Source: Membranipora membranacea (lineage: Eukaryota > Bryozoa > Gymnolaemata > Cheilostomatida > Membraniporidae). From it: a stretch of DNA of 64,000 bases. The notes beneath the pieces were generated by a model, which made no database searches, was not told the DNA's origin, and saw only the letters and a program-made list of their open reading frames with translations. The translations under genes were made by a program, and so were the position numbers. Of the stretch, positions 1 through 12,883 are shown in pieces (within the stretch, counting starts at the first letter, position 1; every line of letters starts with the position of its first letter). Where the stretch lies: NCBI GenBank assembly GCA_914767715.1, contig OU612073.1, forward strand, positions 23,436,001 through 23,500,000, given 5' to 3'.

Positions 1-1489
1 ATAGTGCAACATTACTTCTCAACAACAAGCTCAAACCTAAGTATATACAATTGTATCATGAATGAATCATCATGAATAACTTTGTTACATGCCAAGACAA
101 ATTGTGCACAACAATTGATATATTTTTTGGGTTATCAAGATAGATTTTTCATGTTTCTAACTTCTCTTCTATTGAATTTACCATCAATCTTCACACTCAA
201 AACCTATTCCCTAGTTTAACAGCAGCAGGTATGTGCAACAACTTGTTTAACCCATGTTCAGCATTTTCGAGTCAAAGAAATGAATGCTCTAGACCAAATA
301 AAGCTGTACCACCCACAAGATTCAGATATCTCATGATGTAGGCTAAAGGCATACTGGACAATCACAGCGATCAAAATCTAGATTAACCCCGCCTCTCTTT
401 ATGCTGAAACCAAGTTTGACTGACAGTTTGGGTCAAACTGATACGCGGTGCTAGTTGAATCTGAACACGGGTTAAACAAGACGTTGCACATGCCAGATGC
501 CATTGAACTTGAGAATGTTTTAGAAGAGAAGAGAAGTTAGGAGCATAAAAATTTCTCTCTTGCTACTCAACAATAAACCGAAAACCTCTGTTGTACACAA
601 TGTACAACTGCATATATTTTAATCAGGCAATTGAAGCGATAGGTTTGCCTTGTTGTCGAAATCCAATTTTGCACTATGACGGTATATCATGGCGCAAAGT
701 TGTTACATTTCGTGTGTAGACACCTTTGATCATGTGGATTGACAAAATCCAAACAAAATTTTTTTAGAGCTATGAGTGTGCAAACTATCAACCATTTTCG
801 CCTTTGACATAAAGCAAATCATCTTATGACATGGTTTTGGCACATGTGTCTGCACATGGTTTTAAGTATTTTCTTAGTGTACTCGTAGCCTGTGTATATT
901 GCCTCAACTCTGTTCTCTGACATGCAAGTTGAAACAAAACTGTGTGCGAAAATTCCAATCAGTTATGCTTTGCATTTGGCTATATGGAAACAGTGAGCTA
1001 TCCCCCAAACAAAAAATCTGTGGTGACAGGGAAATGCAAATCTGTCAAAATCTCCTTGATGACATTATATGATTTCAACCACACAAATTCTATGCAAGGT
1101 CCTTCTTGTGACTAACAGTCATGAATTATGAGTTATGAATTAGCACTCCACCCGTTTAGTAAGAAGCAAACTGTTTGGGTTGATTTTAGAGAGGCAAGCC
1201 AGAAGAGAAATACACAGGAGCAATAAATAGTTAGTCATTATCTCTCACTGTCAATCACACTGTGAAACTATGTTGGCATCTTGGAGAGTTTTTTGTGTTT
1301 TGCATAGCCTGTGATTTGATATGGCTTTTACTGTAAGGAGGGGGTTGATAATGGGGTATCATAAGCTTATGAATGCAACGACTCACAGGCTAACTGGTAT
1401 AAGGACACACAAAGGGAATGTGATTTAGATGATACTCAGTCTTGACCCAGGATTACTGTCAGGTCAATGGACACCTGTCATTCTACCAG
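1..1489. other. Non-coding, no feature recognised
   Basis: AT-rich sequence with frequent stops in all frames. I see no exon with plausible splice sites, no repeat array and no recognisable transposon end. Confidence 0.5.
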
Positions 1490-1524
1490 ATCGCTTCTCG
1501 GCCTATTGGCTAAGATCAAAGTGT
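1490..1524 (+). pseudogene. U2 snRNA 5'-end-like fragment
   Basis: The segment starts ATCGCTTCTCGGCC and continues with TTGGCTAAGATC and AGTGT. This matches the highly conserved first ~35 nt of metazoan U2 snRNA with about two differences. Similarity stops just before the branch-point recognition sequence (GTAGTA), which is absent, and the Sm site and the 3' stem-loops are not found downstream. It is therefore a truncated U2 copy or the head of a U2-derived SINE, not a working gene. Confidence 0.5.
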
Positions 1525-2607
1525 CATGGCCAATGGCTGATTAGTGCCTGTTTCAGTTTCTGGCAGCTTGCTGCACACTTACGATTAGGAGGTCCACCAT
1601 GGCCTCACCTCTAGGATGCATTCTAGTTTACTAGGATGTATCACATGACTCTCAGTACGAGGACTCCGGGCAACTTGCGTCCCTCTTTAGGGGCAGCCCA
1701 CCCTCTGTTTTGTCATAAACAGGGGGGAGACTATAGTCTCTGATTCTACTTCCTTTACTGAGTACATATAAGGTGGGACAAGTCATAATCTTGGAACAGA
1801 AGAATTTGGCATGCACACAATTGGGCAAATGAAATGACCATGGACCAAGTTATAATAAATCTGGATTTCCTAGTGGTGGGCAGTAGCCGGTTTCTTCTCT
1901 GATAGCTCTATAAATTTTATTTGTATTCTGAGTTGAGCAGTAGATACATCAGCTGAACTCTGAACTCCATTGACATTCATCAGGTTATCAATCACCCTGT
2001 GCTATGTGCTTTAAACAACCTGTAGGTGGTGCCCATCAAACTCATTTAACTGAGCAAAATTTGCTTTACCTTGAGCACAACTGTACAAATATATTTTATA
2101 GGGAAAATTCTTATTTCTAATTACTAATTGCACTTATTTGCAGCAGATGTGCATGGGAGCGAAAAGAAAAGACATGCATGGTCAGCAAGCGCCAAAAAGA
2201 TAGATGCCAAGAAGATTATATCTGCTACAGATCTTTGAATCTAATGTACAAATTTTTTTCACAGAGAAAATCTAATCAAATCTCACCAAAACAGCTTTTG
2301 ATTGATCGGAGTTATACACTCTTTTGGTATGAAGAGACGATCCCAGCTGCTCCCTATAAAGAAATGCCAAGTATCACAATCTGATTCATCACAACAATTT
2401 CAATTAATGAATAATTATGTAATGGAGGAAAATAAACATAGAAAAATAAAATTATATCATTTGAAAGATCATTTAGGCTCTGATGGCCAAATGAGGCCTG
2501 GATGCAGCAGATAATTAAAAATTACTTTGCATACAAATACAAAGCAGGTTTTCCTTATGGGATTTGGCATCAACAGAGTTACAGATGAGAGGTTTCTATA
2601 AGATTTC
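1525..2607. other. Non-coding, no feature recognised
   Basis: Short open frames only, none with family signatures or convincing splice sites. If the U2-like head belongs to a SINE, its body would lie at the start of this stretch, but I cannot define an end. Confidence 0.4.
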
Positions 2608-2610
2608 TAA

Positions 2611-2983
2611 AGGTGTAGCTCCACAGGCCTATGTTTCATCAGTAGTTGCCTACCCACGCGACGTGTCGGGACAACTCCACCAGCCACACAGGCCAACGCG
2701 TAGGTTGTGCAGTGCAAACGATGCTATATCATTGACCAATCATATTGCACTAAAAAAATTATTGTAATCGTAATTGTTATAGAATATGAGAGCCAATCAG
2801 AAAGGAGGGGTGTGATTGTATTGACCAATCAATGAAGCGTAGGCAAGGAAGCGTTGGCACAAAGACCAACATGCTGGTGTGTCTATACCGATGCAATATA
2901 GGATAACCAACGTCGACCTATGACGTCATTCGTAGCGTCGGTTAGCTGTTACAGACATAACGTAGGCCTGTGGAGCTACACCT
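2611..2983. mobile_element. Harbinger-type MITE
   Basis: The ends are inverted repeats: AGGTGTAGCTCCACAGGCCT on the left and its reverse complement on the right, with the similarity continuing a few bases further. TAA lies directly outside both ends (2608-2610 and 2984-2986). A 3-bp TAA/TTA target duplication is characteristic of PIF/Harbinger elements. There is no internal coding capacity, so this is a non-autonomous element of about 373 bp. Confidence 0.75.
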
Positions 2984-2986
2984 TAA

Positions 2987-3619
2987 GCCCCCTGTGCTGC
3001 ACTGAAAAGCAGTCAGACATCAAATTTTACTGTCCTGATTTGATATATTTTTTGTTCTAGTAACAAAGGATAGCCAACTCATCTATGTTCTGTGAGAAAA
3101 CAGAGAGATGGTGAAATGTTTCCAAAACTGTGTGAGCTTTTTTTTTTGAGCAATTCTCCCTGAAATATGGAGCAGACTATGAAGCTGCGTGAAGGTTCGC
3201 GTAATTATTTGATGCCTAAAGATATAATTGATTTTTTGAACGAGTTGGAATGGCATTTGGGGTTTGTATACACAATGACATGTTGGGAGGATTATTCGTC
3301 AAAGAACTTTTTTTGGATCTTTTTATTATCATTACAGGTTTGGCAAGTATGAACTCAGCTACACACAACCTCCCTTTAACTTGCTTCAAAGCCTTGTTTC
3401 CTTCATTTTTGAATGAGTATACTCATAACAGCTGATCTTTGCTATCTGTTATTTATCTGATAACTTATAAACTGTGTTATAACAAACCAATGAACTAAAC
3501 AGATCATCTTATTATCAACGCATCGCATCGATATCAACCTATTAGTTATATGAATACGGCTGAGCATTGGTGAGAAGTGAAACTGTTATTTCATTTATGC
3601 CTGTCAGTTCGGTGTGTCT
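2987..3619. other. Non-coding, no feature recognised
   Basis: Nothing beyond short chance ORFs. No exon or transposon end identified. Confidence 0.4.
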
Positions 3620-3865
3620 TACTCATCATTCAAGCAGCCCCGCAGCAACACTCCCAATGCGGTATCGGAAAAAAAACAAAGGCAAAGGGAATGCGTCCTT
3701 CCTCGTGATAGCATTTTATTTCCCATAATCGACACATAGTCTCCGCCCTCCAAGAGCACGACGAACTAGCACGACTGGAGCCGAGTATGGACTATCAGCT
3801 GGCTCGATAAGCTCCCTGTCCAATAAGCTTTGCACCTGCTTCTCTACCTCTTTATCTTTTTCCTG
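3620..3865 (-). pseudogene. Ty3/gypsy-type reverse transcriptase fragment
   Basis: On the minus strand the translation contains LLDRELIEPADSPYSAPVVL, then GGRRLCVDYGK, a stop, and then AITRKDAFPLP. This is the fingerprint of the N-terminal reverse transcriptase region of LTR retrotransposons (SPYxSPVVLV, R-CVDYR-LN, T-KDxYPLP). The stop falls exactly where the family has a leucine, and a frameshift seems to follow. No LTRs, integrase or RNase H are visible nearby, so this is a dead fragment. Confidence 0.75.
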
Positions 3866-3878
3866 CCCTGCTTAGGGC

Positions 3879-4048
3879 TGTGTGAACTGTTACAATAAAG
3901 ATGCTTGTGTGTCGTCTAAGGATTGTCCCCAAATTAATTTCCTGGTAATTAATACCGTTGCCACACTTAATATAAATCGCTATTGACTTAACCATCCTGT
4001 CCTTGGACAACACACAAGCATCTTTATCGTAACAGTTCACTCGGCCCT
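3879..4048. repeat. 49-nt inverted repeat beside the RT fragment
   Basis: 3879-3927 and 3999-4048 are imperfect reverse complements (core GTGAACTGTTAC, then ATAAAGATGCTTGTGTGT), separated by about 70 bp. The left arm abuts the reverse transcriptase fragment, so part of that retroelement was probably copied in inverted orientation. Confidence 0.65.
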
Positions 4049-4084
4049 AAGGTGCTGCCATACCCCATAAAAATTGTCTTAGGT

Positions 4085-4240
4085 TCAGACATAAGAAGCA
4101 TAACTTATTCACTTTAGCTGGCTTGAGGCTGTTCCTCTTATGAGTAATAATATTGCCAGCCAGGCTGAAATCTTGCTCGGACAAGCAGCTGGTGCAGAGA
4201 CACATGAATATTTCTTGGCCAGCTTGACTAAGGTGGGAAA
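4085..4240 (-). pseudogene. hAT transposase C-terminal (dimerisation) fragment
   Basis: Minus-strand translation reads EQDFSLAGNIITHKRNSLKP followed by AKVNKLCFLCLNL. This follows the hAT family C-terminal signature (SERxFSxAGxIVTxKRxxLxPxxVNxLxFLxxNL). The frame breaks just upstream, at about 4240, after a KADQKFPT-like segment. No terminal repeats were found. It is a decayed remnant. Confidence 0.7.
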
Positions 4241-4249
4241 TTTCTGATC

Positions 4250-5290
4250 GGCTTTACAGCTTGCAGATTTTACACTGTACCACCATCATACCCACCAGTT
4301 TTTTCCACTTTCCAATTTGTCAAAAGAATTTCCACATCTCTTATGATTTGGATGGCATTATGGTTAATCTATTCTAATCTAACCCAGCTGCAGGTGCAGA
4401 GTTACAGTATTTAACCTTGTTTCCTTCTGATGCTGATGTCAATGATGCAGCAACATCAAAATAGGCACTTCCCATAAATACCAACTGACAAAATTATCCC
4501 CCCCAAACACCAACAAGTTTTAGTAAGCAGGTGCATTGAAGTGTGCAGTGTGAAGGTATTGTGTTAATGAAAAGAGGAATCGAATTAACTGGGGCAATCG
4601 TGACACATGAATTGATCGGATGCAATCGACTTCAGCTGTCACCTTGTTTAATAGCCGATGATAAAGTGTGATCGATTAGGTATTCCATACACATCGAATC
4701 GACACATCACTACCCTCTGGTGTGTACAACTGGAGAATATCTATGGTTATTTGACCTCCTTGTCGGACTTTGATATGACATTGTGCTGTCCTACGGTTTA
4801 ACTGTTGGCATAGATTGTTTCAAGCATTGAAGGTCACTCAAGTTAGGAATGCTTCCCCCCTCTTGCTGACTTTTACTTCCATAGTACACACAAATAATGA
4901 CAATTCTACATTCAACCAGGCTCGCTTGGTCGATATTTTACAATTGAAGTTCGATACTCGATTTCTGTATTTCTGTAAAATCATGTCTCATCATGTGTCA
5001 ATAACTTAGCACACAATGCTGTAAGATGGATGAATATTCACAGCTGAATGGATTTTAGTATGTTAAGTTAAGACTGCTCACAAATACCATCCCAGACTTC
5101 ATAACAACGTATCATTTTAACCATAGAATATAGGCAAGTGCAGTGAAATTGAATTGGAAGTGAAATTAGCCGCAACATGACCTTTTGTGAGGAAGTTGAC
5201 AGTGACCGCATGTCATGATAACAGTGTCTACATTGATTACCTCATAATAGACCATGTGGAATGCTAATGCCAGTGTAAACACAATCGTAA
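4250..5290. other. Non-coding upstream of the Toll-like receptor
   Basis: No exon or mobile-element end recognised. Confidence 0.4.
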
Positions 5291-5299
5291 TGTCACTCT

Positions 5300-5309
5300 A
5301 GTATATAAG
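5300..5309 (+). promoter_or_regulatory. Candidate TATA box of the Toll-like receptor gene
   Basis: AGTATATAAGC lies about 530 bp upstream of the receptor start codon. A transcription start about 30 bp downstream would give a long leader or a 5' untranslated exon spliced into the region near 5768. The position is an inference from motif and distance only. Confidence 0.35.
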
Positions 5310-5837
5310 CAGCAACACACTGCGGTTATCTCAGTTGATTGATAACATATTGAAGTTCATTTCACACAAAACTGAGTGGTTGAAGTATGTTAGAAAATAG
5401 AAGGCAAAGAACTCACATCAATTTCTAAAGTTGATTGTGATAAATAAGAGGGATAATAAAATCACTGCGAATGCTTGGTATGTAAATGAGTAGGTTATAA
5501 CGCAGCTATGCCTTGTAGGTACCTCACTGTCTGATATGTTTTGCACCGTACTGTCTTTACTACCCTTGCTGTGTTGTGCAAAGGGGAAATTTCTTTTCTT
5601 ATTCGAATGATACCTCACAGCATAGCGTAATCTATATGCCCTCACATTGACTGGTGGGATGTATTATGTTTGCCGACACAGATCTCACATCGAATCATTT
5701 CAATGTCTGGTCGCTGTTGGTGTCAAAATGGTACTGATAGCACACCTGTTGATATTTCTTATTGTAGATCGGAAAAGAGGACAAGATAAACTGTTTAGCA
5801 GACAGCTCTTAATTCAGGACCCATAAAAATCTGCAAC

Positions 5838-8800
5838 ATGGTGACTTTCATAACTGTTGTGATCGCTCTACAACTGCTTAGTGCTGTTTGTGTGACAAAT
5901 AGTTATCGAAGCTCGTGCGCTGGGGGTGTTGAACACTGTGTAGTAGGTCTTTGCAATGTACTAGACTGCTCAGTTTGCGAAAAGTTCAATGCAGTTTGTA
6001 ACAGTATATCTTCAGGCGAACCGGTACCACAAACACTGTCGAATTTGACTCAAACAATGACCTTGACCTATGTTGGTGCTGTTGCCATACAGCTGACACC
6101 AAATATGTTTAACAGATACCCTCACATCCAGGATCTGAACATCAGTGGTAATATTATAGGTATATCTCCGATGACCTTTGCTGGAGTCCCCTCATTAGAG
6201 AGACTGACTATTATGAATACAAAAATACAGGATATACCGTTCGATACATTTAGAGAAGGAGCGAGGCTGCGGAAGTTAGTTTTGTCACATAACAATTTCT
6301 CACAAATACCATATCATCTGTTCGGAAAGATAAAAAAGCTGGAGCATCTAGATCTGTCTTACAATCCTATTCAAATATGTGATGGAACAAACAGGACTAT
6401 AGGTGAACAGTTCAGTCACTTTTCGTACCTATCTACAGTTAAATTGGCTGGTTTAGGTGATGAGAGATGTGCAAGTCTGCCTGATCGCTTTTTAAGTCCA
6501 ATGAAGGAAATACAGGATCTAGATTTGAGCGAATCAAGACTACTTATTGGAAATCCAAAACTTCTGCTGCCTTTAAATCACCTGTCCACTCTGCATCTAA
6601 GCAACCTTGAGCCCTATAAACACTGCCCGTCAAAAATAGCAGCAGTGTTTGGAAACATGCCAGCCAAAGTCAACACATTAATCTTGCGAGGATGGCGAGG
6701 AGAGTCCATTTTAGAACAGCACTGCTTTCTCAATGAAACATCTCTGGCACCTTTGAAGAAGATGAAGATAAGCTTCATAGATTTTTCGGAAAGTGACTGG
6801 ATTATTGGAGGGCATCTGAGACGAGAACTCTTTGCTGGTTTCTCTTCATTAAAAACTCTGTTTCTTTCATGGACAAGACTTAACTTGATCGATCCTGGAG
6901 CTTTTCAAGACCTCCTTAGATTAACAACCCTGTCTCTTAAAGGTAATCAACTAGGTCCCCGCAAAGTTGATCTTTATGGCAGTTCTGCTTCACAGCTCAT
7001 TTCACTGTCGATTAGCAACATTGGAATCCTACATGAGAAAGAACATCCTTATAATGTGCAGCACATGCTTTACCAGTCACTGACATTAAAAGAGATATTC
7101 TTCAACGGCAACCTTCTTACCAGGCTGCCTAGCTTCACTGATAAGAATATTAGTAAAACTCATAACAGTTTGTTAAAATTGTCGTTTGATGACAATATGC
7201 TAAGTGAACTGTCTAGCAGTGAGATGGAAGATGTCTGTGCTGTTATGCCGAACCTAAGAGAGTTAAGCGCCCAACGTAACCGTATATTTGACGTCACAGG
7301 TCTTTGTTCTACTTTACACAAGCTGGTTTTGGATAACAATGACCTTGGTAGTAATTCTGAGATGAACCTTGCAGCAGTGAAAAAACTAACTCGTCTCTCA
7401 GTACTGTCGCTAAATAGCAATGGGATCGACCAACTCAGTAACGATCTAGTGCAAGACATGAAAAATCTGACAACGTTCTTAGCTGCAGATAATGCTATAA
7501 CCTCACTCCCTGCAGAATTCTTTAAGAATAATCAGCATTTGTCAATCATTGATTTGAGTCAAAACCTGATAAAATCTCTCGATGTAGCATATTTCTCATA
7601 CTCAGTATTTTTGTCCAGTATATATTTTAGCAGCAACCAGCTGACAACAGTTCCACAGAGTGTTAGAAAGAAACTAGACGATCTTACTCACCTTGCGATT
7701 TTCGATGTCAATGCAAACCCGTTTGATTGCTATTGCGGTGTTGATGGACAACACCATTTCCAAGACTGGATTAATCGCTCCTCGTATATTGCCGATGTTA
7801 AAAATCTGACATGTGCGGGAGAAGATGGCCACCGTACTGGGAATTTTCTGTACAACTACACCCAGAATCCACTCTACTGCAAGTACCGCGTTCCCCTTAT
7901 AGTCGTTCTAGCTATTTTTCTCACACTGATCTTAGTTGCCCCCCTTGCAATCAAGATTTATAAATACCGGTGGTATATACGAAATCCCAGGGTTGTGGCC
8001 AGAGCCATATCGACAAGCCTAAAATATATCGAGAATGAGCATAACAATAAATTTGCTGCAATAGTATCGTATGACAAAAACAGTGAATATGACATAAAAT
8101 TTATCCAAGAGTATCTTATACCAGAAGTTGAGGACGAGGACAGACATGGAGGACATGCTGAAATATCAACTGCTTGTGATGAAATAGGGGCAACTGCAGC
8201 AAACACTCCAAACAAGGTTGATTTGTTTTGATCCGATTTAAGTATTATTAAAATCTTACCTAAGCCCTAACTGATTTAATCACCAGCAGCTTTTAACACA
8301 AAGAAAGGAAGGGGACGGGACGGGACGGGACGGGAAGGGGACGGTCGTATATTTTTCTTGCGCTTGTTTAGGTTAATTATACCTGTTGCTGCATTTTGAT
8401 TTTACAGAAACCTGGAATATCCAACACACATCTCTTTTTTTCAGACTGAACGCCTGAATATGTACGTGTACGAACGTGATGCGGGCGTCGGAACAGAGAA
8501 ATACACTGAACTGTGTGAAACAGTCGCGAATAGCCGTAAAATAATTATCATTTTGAGCAACAGTTATATCTCCAATCCGATCTGTCTGAGAGAGGCAAGC
8601 ATGCTTGCAGGTGAGTTCTGACCAACAGTATCGGTCAACTTCATAGCAGCAAATGTTCAAATTTGTCTCTAGATAAAGAATTAGAACCATTTTGAAATTG
8701 TAACAGTGATAATAAAAGGTATAATGAAAATGATTAGCTTTGTGTCTTACTCTAGAAGTATTGGAATGGAAACATATTGGACAATTAAATTATGATTAGA

Positions 8801-10004
8801 ATATGCATAGACCTCAAAAAGTGACAGACAGCTCTTATGATAACTGGCTTGCATGACATGGTGGTACAATAAAGCTCTTTGTAAATTATAACCAATTTGT
8901 TTCTCAGAAATAATTTGTTTAACAAATATCTAGTTTTGATTACAGGGCATTTTTCTTCTAATATTTCATGTCGCGTATCTTGCAGGTTTCGAAGTTGATG
9001 GACAGCAGTGTTACCAGCCAAACAGAATTCTAGTTCTTGTGTTAGAAGAGCTCAGTGAGGACCTGATCCATGCTCCAGTCACGGGTTTACTTCAAGAGAA
9101 CGTTATAGATATGGTGGGTGTCAAGTCTTAATTCTAACAATGGTCCCTTAGGTTTTTGTACTATGCTTAGATGGTATTTTTTAATTTAAAAGCAGTAACA
9201 ATGCAAAAATGTGGTGTCAGAATGGTAAACCTCCAAATACACTACAAGAAATCAGGACTGACCAGATGATTAAGATCGCAGACTTGTGAATTTGTGGTCA
9301 AAGTCTAATCAAACTATCTATCACTGAAACAATCACTCAATGAAAAACAGCATGTCACCCATGGCATATCCTTGGCCGAATGTTTGGGTCTCGCGTGTAT
9401 CACTCTAAATCCAGGCTGCGAGCTAACTCTGAAAATGCTCTTGGCACATGGCATTAAACCTAGGCCAGACTAGTATGTTCACATAATACAAGGCTACACT
9501 TCAGGGCGAACTATATTGGTGGGATAACTGTTTGCCCTTCGGAATAAACTGCCAGTCCATGAGTTTATTAGTCCTATAATTCAAGATAATTATTATCTCG
9601 GGTTGCTGTATTTGACATTTGAATGGAGTGACATGATATCTGAACCTACATAATTGTACTGTCTCATATCCTGACTTACTTTATTAGTTTGGTCATTTAT
9701 GGCTAAGTAAAATCTCTGAGCTTGTGGAAAGTGTAACATTAAGAACAAACATTTGTTGTTGTATTGTGACTGTTTCACCTGTCTTCATGGTGTTTCATCT
9801 ATTTTGCAGCCTCAAAATTTTGATGAAGACAACAGAAGGATGAAATCAATATGGAAGCGAGTCAGAAAATTCATCTCCAAACCCAAATATTCATACAAGA
9901 GGAGTATATCTAGACAAAGCAGTGCTGTCAGCAGGAGAACAATACGGCAGCACAGCACTGCAAGTACAGGCTCAACATCAGGGAGTTATGCTCGCCTGAG
10001 TTAA
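5838..10004 (+). CDS. Toll-like receptor (LRR ectodomain, TM, TIR), 4 coding exons
   Basis: Innate immune receptor; the TIR domain would recruit adaptors such as MyD88 at the plasma or endosomal membrane. Coding exons 5838-8216, 8445-8610, 8986-9113 and 9810-10004 join in frame to 955 residues. Residues 1-22 form a signal peptide. A cysteine-rich N-terminal cap is followed by about 20 leucine-rich repeats and an LRR C-terminal cap with DCYCG. Residues ~684-706 are a transmembrane helix. The TIR domain starts at FAAIVSY (739, box 1) and has YERD at 802-805 where the BB loop is expected. It ends with IW (905-906) at the box 3 FW position. Three introns split the TIR region. The tail after 910 is basic and serine-rich. 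The ORF of exon 1 runs on to 8231, but the AAG|GTTGAT donor is needed to reach the rest of the TIR. Ligand unknown. Confidence 0.9.
8305..8343. repeat. GGGAC microsatellite
   Basis: Short run of the 5-bp unit GGGAC with GGGAA variants, inside intron 1 of the Toll-like receptor gene. Confidence 0.8.
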
Positions 10005-10384
10005 AATGAAATGCTTTCTACTTTCTACAAATCAATGACTCTGCTAAGGCGTTATGCAAACAGTTAATTCTAGTTAGAGATAGAAACAGAAATTAAGCCA
10101 TATTTAACAACGCACATACTTACATATATCCAAATGCTCGTTCTGAACTGGCCAATAATCACGGATGATATTTATTCTGCTGCGCATCTGGTATTCCTTT
10201 CGTGTTAACGATTGGCAACACACACTGCGATTTTCACCGTTTTTGATAGAATGTGGAGTTTTCTTAGCATATCAGAATTATCTAACACAATCAAACCAAT
10301 GTTTTTTTAAAAACCAGGTGTTTATTTTTAAATCCAATCAGTGGCATAAACGTGAATGTATTAGAAGTAAAGCTACTAAGTCAC

Positions 10385-10390
10385 AATAAA
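10385..10390 (+). terminator. AATAAA polyadenylation signal, Toll-like receptor
   Basis: Canonical hexamer 381 bp after the receptor stop codon. A second AATAAA follows near 10614. Confidence 0.45.
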
Positions 10391-10399
10391 ATTTGTTAG

Positions 10400-12190
10400 T
10401 TTGCTTTTACTGGAAGATATAAAAAAATGTAATATAGAGTAGCATGGGGCAGAGAGAGTCTGGGCCACCTTGTATACACTCTATGAGTGATTTTATATGT
10501 TAAACAATCCTGACGAGTTTTTAGTTTTCATATTTTTTGTTCATGTGTACTTTTTGAGGCAAGTATTTCCGCCGAATATCATGACATGTATTCTTGTCTA
10601 TTATATTATATGTAATAAATGAATCGATCAAATAAGACACAAAGTTTTTAAAATAGCTGCAGTGAATCTTAAAACCTATCAATTAGACACATTAATTTTG
10701 AAAATTTCCCCAGCTGACCTGAGCTGTCCCCAAACCCACCCTGCAACAAGGTGCCAAAGGTCCGCATCCCTATCTAGAGGTTATTATTAACTTGGCATGT
10801 GAGGTCTATTGATTTGCTCTTCAGACCTGATATAGCGAGTACCGGGCTTGGATATCTTGATTTGAGATTTAGAGGTGACTTACCAGACGAGACAATTTTC
10901 TCATGACTTCTCAAATTAAAATCACCAACTCATTAATTCACATGTAATAATAGGGGTCAAGGTTGATCAAATCTCCTGCACTTCTCCAATTCTTCAGGTC
11001 TAGCACAGTTAATCCAGATCCCAAATGTTATATGCTTTAGACATTGATTCAAAGGTCCCACAGGTACTGGAAACGGTACACATGCAAAAATGTGAGGATA
11101 AATGTTGCTTTGAGTAACAAGTGTGCGTGGCTTTGTTGGAGTTGGTTGCACTCAGTCTTTTGGGTATATCCAATTCACCAATGGTGGAATCTGGGCTTCC
11201 TCTCTTGGATTTTCTTGAAACAAAAATGTTACGGCTTTGGATAGGTAGTAACCATTTAGTTCAGAGCAAAATACTGTTGGTTCCTGCCAAGTCATAAGTG
11301 TACTTGGCTTTGTTGGTGCTGATTGCACTCAGCTATGGATAGGTAATAATTATTTCCTCAGAAAAAAATACTGATGGTTTCAGCCATCCATCATTTAGGT
11401 TAATGGAGTTTAATTTACTGGATGACTTGGTCTTTTCAGTTATAGATCTCACATGGTTTGACCATTGTTCACTATGTGACGCAAGATTTTGTTGATCTTG
11501 TTGACGGTAAACATCCTAGTGGAACAACTGCTTGGTGGAAAAATTTGTGGTGGGGAAATATCCTGGTTGAAAATTTTAATGAAAGTGGTGGGATACCGTT
11601 TAAGAGTCATCAATTTCAATTAGTTTCCACAGTGTGAATACTAGGATCAGTAAACAACCAATTTAAGGGCCCTCTAATAAAAATGGGTGACAGCGTTCCC
11701 AAAGTTCTCACTGTCTGTAAGATGTGTTGGCCAGCATACCTTTGACTGGGAGGTGTATGAATCCACAGCTCAAATAAAGAACGGTAAGTACTGATTTCAC
11801 AGCTGTGTATGGCAAACAAATAAGAATTTATATTTTGCACAAAAAATCAGATTTTATGATTTGATTTTTTCAATTTCAGAGCTTGTGATTTACAATTTTA
11901 CCTCTTGGAATTTTATTTTTCATATTGGCTTCCATTTTCCTACAATATGAAGCAGATATATGACACAAAAACAATCTACATTCATTGTTATATTTATTGA
12001 AAAAATATATATACCACTTAGTGAACACTCATCAAGCATGAATCATTCAAACATCACCAATCAAACTAATTGCCTTTTTTCTCATCTTGATCAAATATAA
12101 TTTCCTTTTTGTTGATTGCTGATTTTGAAAAGAATTCTCATCAAATTAAAAAATTAAAGTTAAGTTAAAAAAGTTTCAAAAAAAATTTTG
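10400..12190. other. Intergenic, with a weak ~176-bp tandem duplication
   Basis: No exon recognised. A segment containing TGGCTTTGTTGG and TTGCACTCAG occurs near 11120 and again near 11296, suggesting an old tandem duplication. Confidence 0.4.
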
Positions 12191-12883
12191 TAGCCAATAT
12201 TTGATGATAAATTACAATAATGCTATTTGCTGTGAAATTGGCTTGGCTGCTGCAACAGTTTCTGCAGCCGTGTCGTTCCTTCAGTTTCTTTTGGTAGGAT
12301 TTTGTAATAATAAGGAAAGCCAAGATACTGAGCAGCAAAAGCTCTTATTAGAGAACATAACAACCACTTTAAGTGACTCAAGCTGAAGCATTGGTACAAG
12401 GGCTACAATAGCAAAGGTGATGGCTGAGAATACAAAAAACATTACTGTTGAGAGAAAAACGTAATCTGTCGCATACCTATTTTCGACTTCTCCTGCAGTC
12501 ACCGGTTGATTATGAGAGACTTTCTTGTACTCTTTCAAAGAACAGTTACTGAATGCAACTATCATAACAAAGATCACAAAAAAGGGAGCTATGAATGTGC
12601 CACAATAAAAGTAGTTGTCATGGCAGAATAAAAACCCGAACAGCCTATCATAGCACAGTATATTAAATTTGACCCCAACATATACACACACAAACATGAG
12701 TATTCCAGAATACGCTGTTGAAATAGCTTGCCACTAAGAATAATGCCTTATAAAAAGGCTTGAATGGTAGAAAATGAGCCAACGATCCATTAGAGAGAAC
12801 AATAGAGCAACATATCGTAGAAAGACGACAGTGAGGAAGCTCGATGTGAGTGTCATGTTGATAGCAGCCGACTGTCCGAGTAC

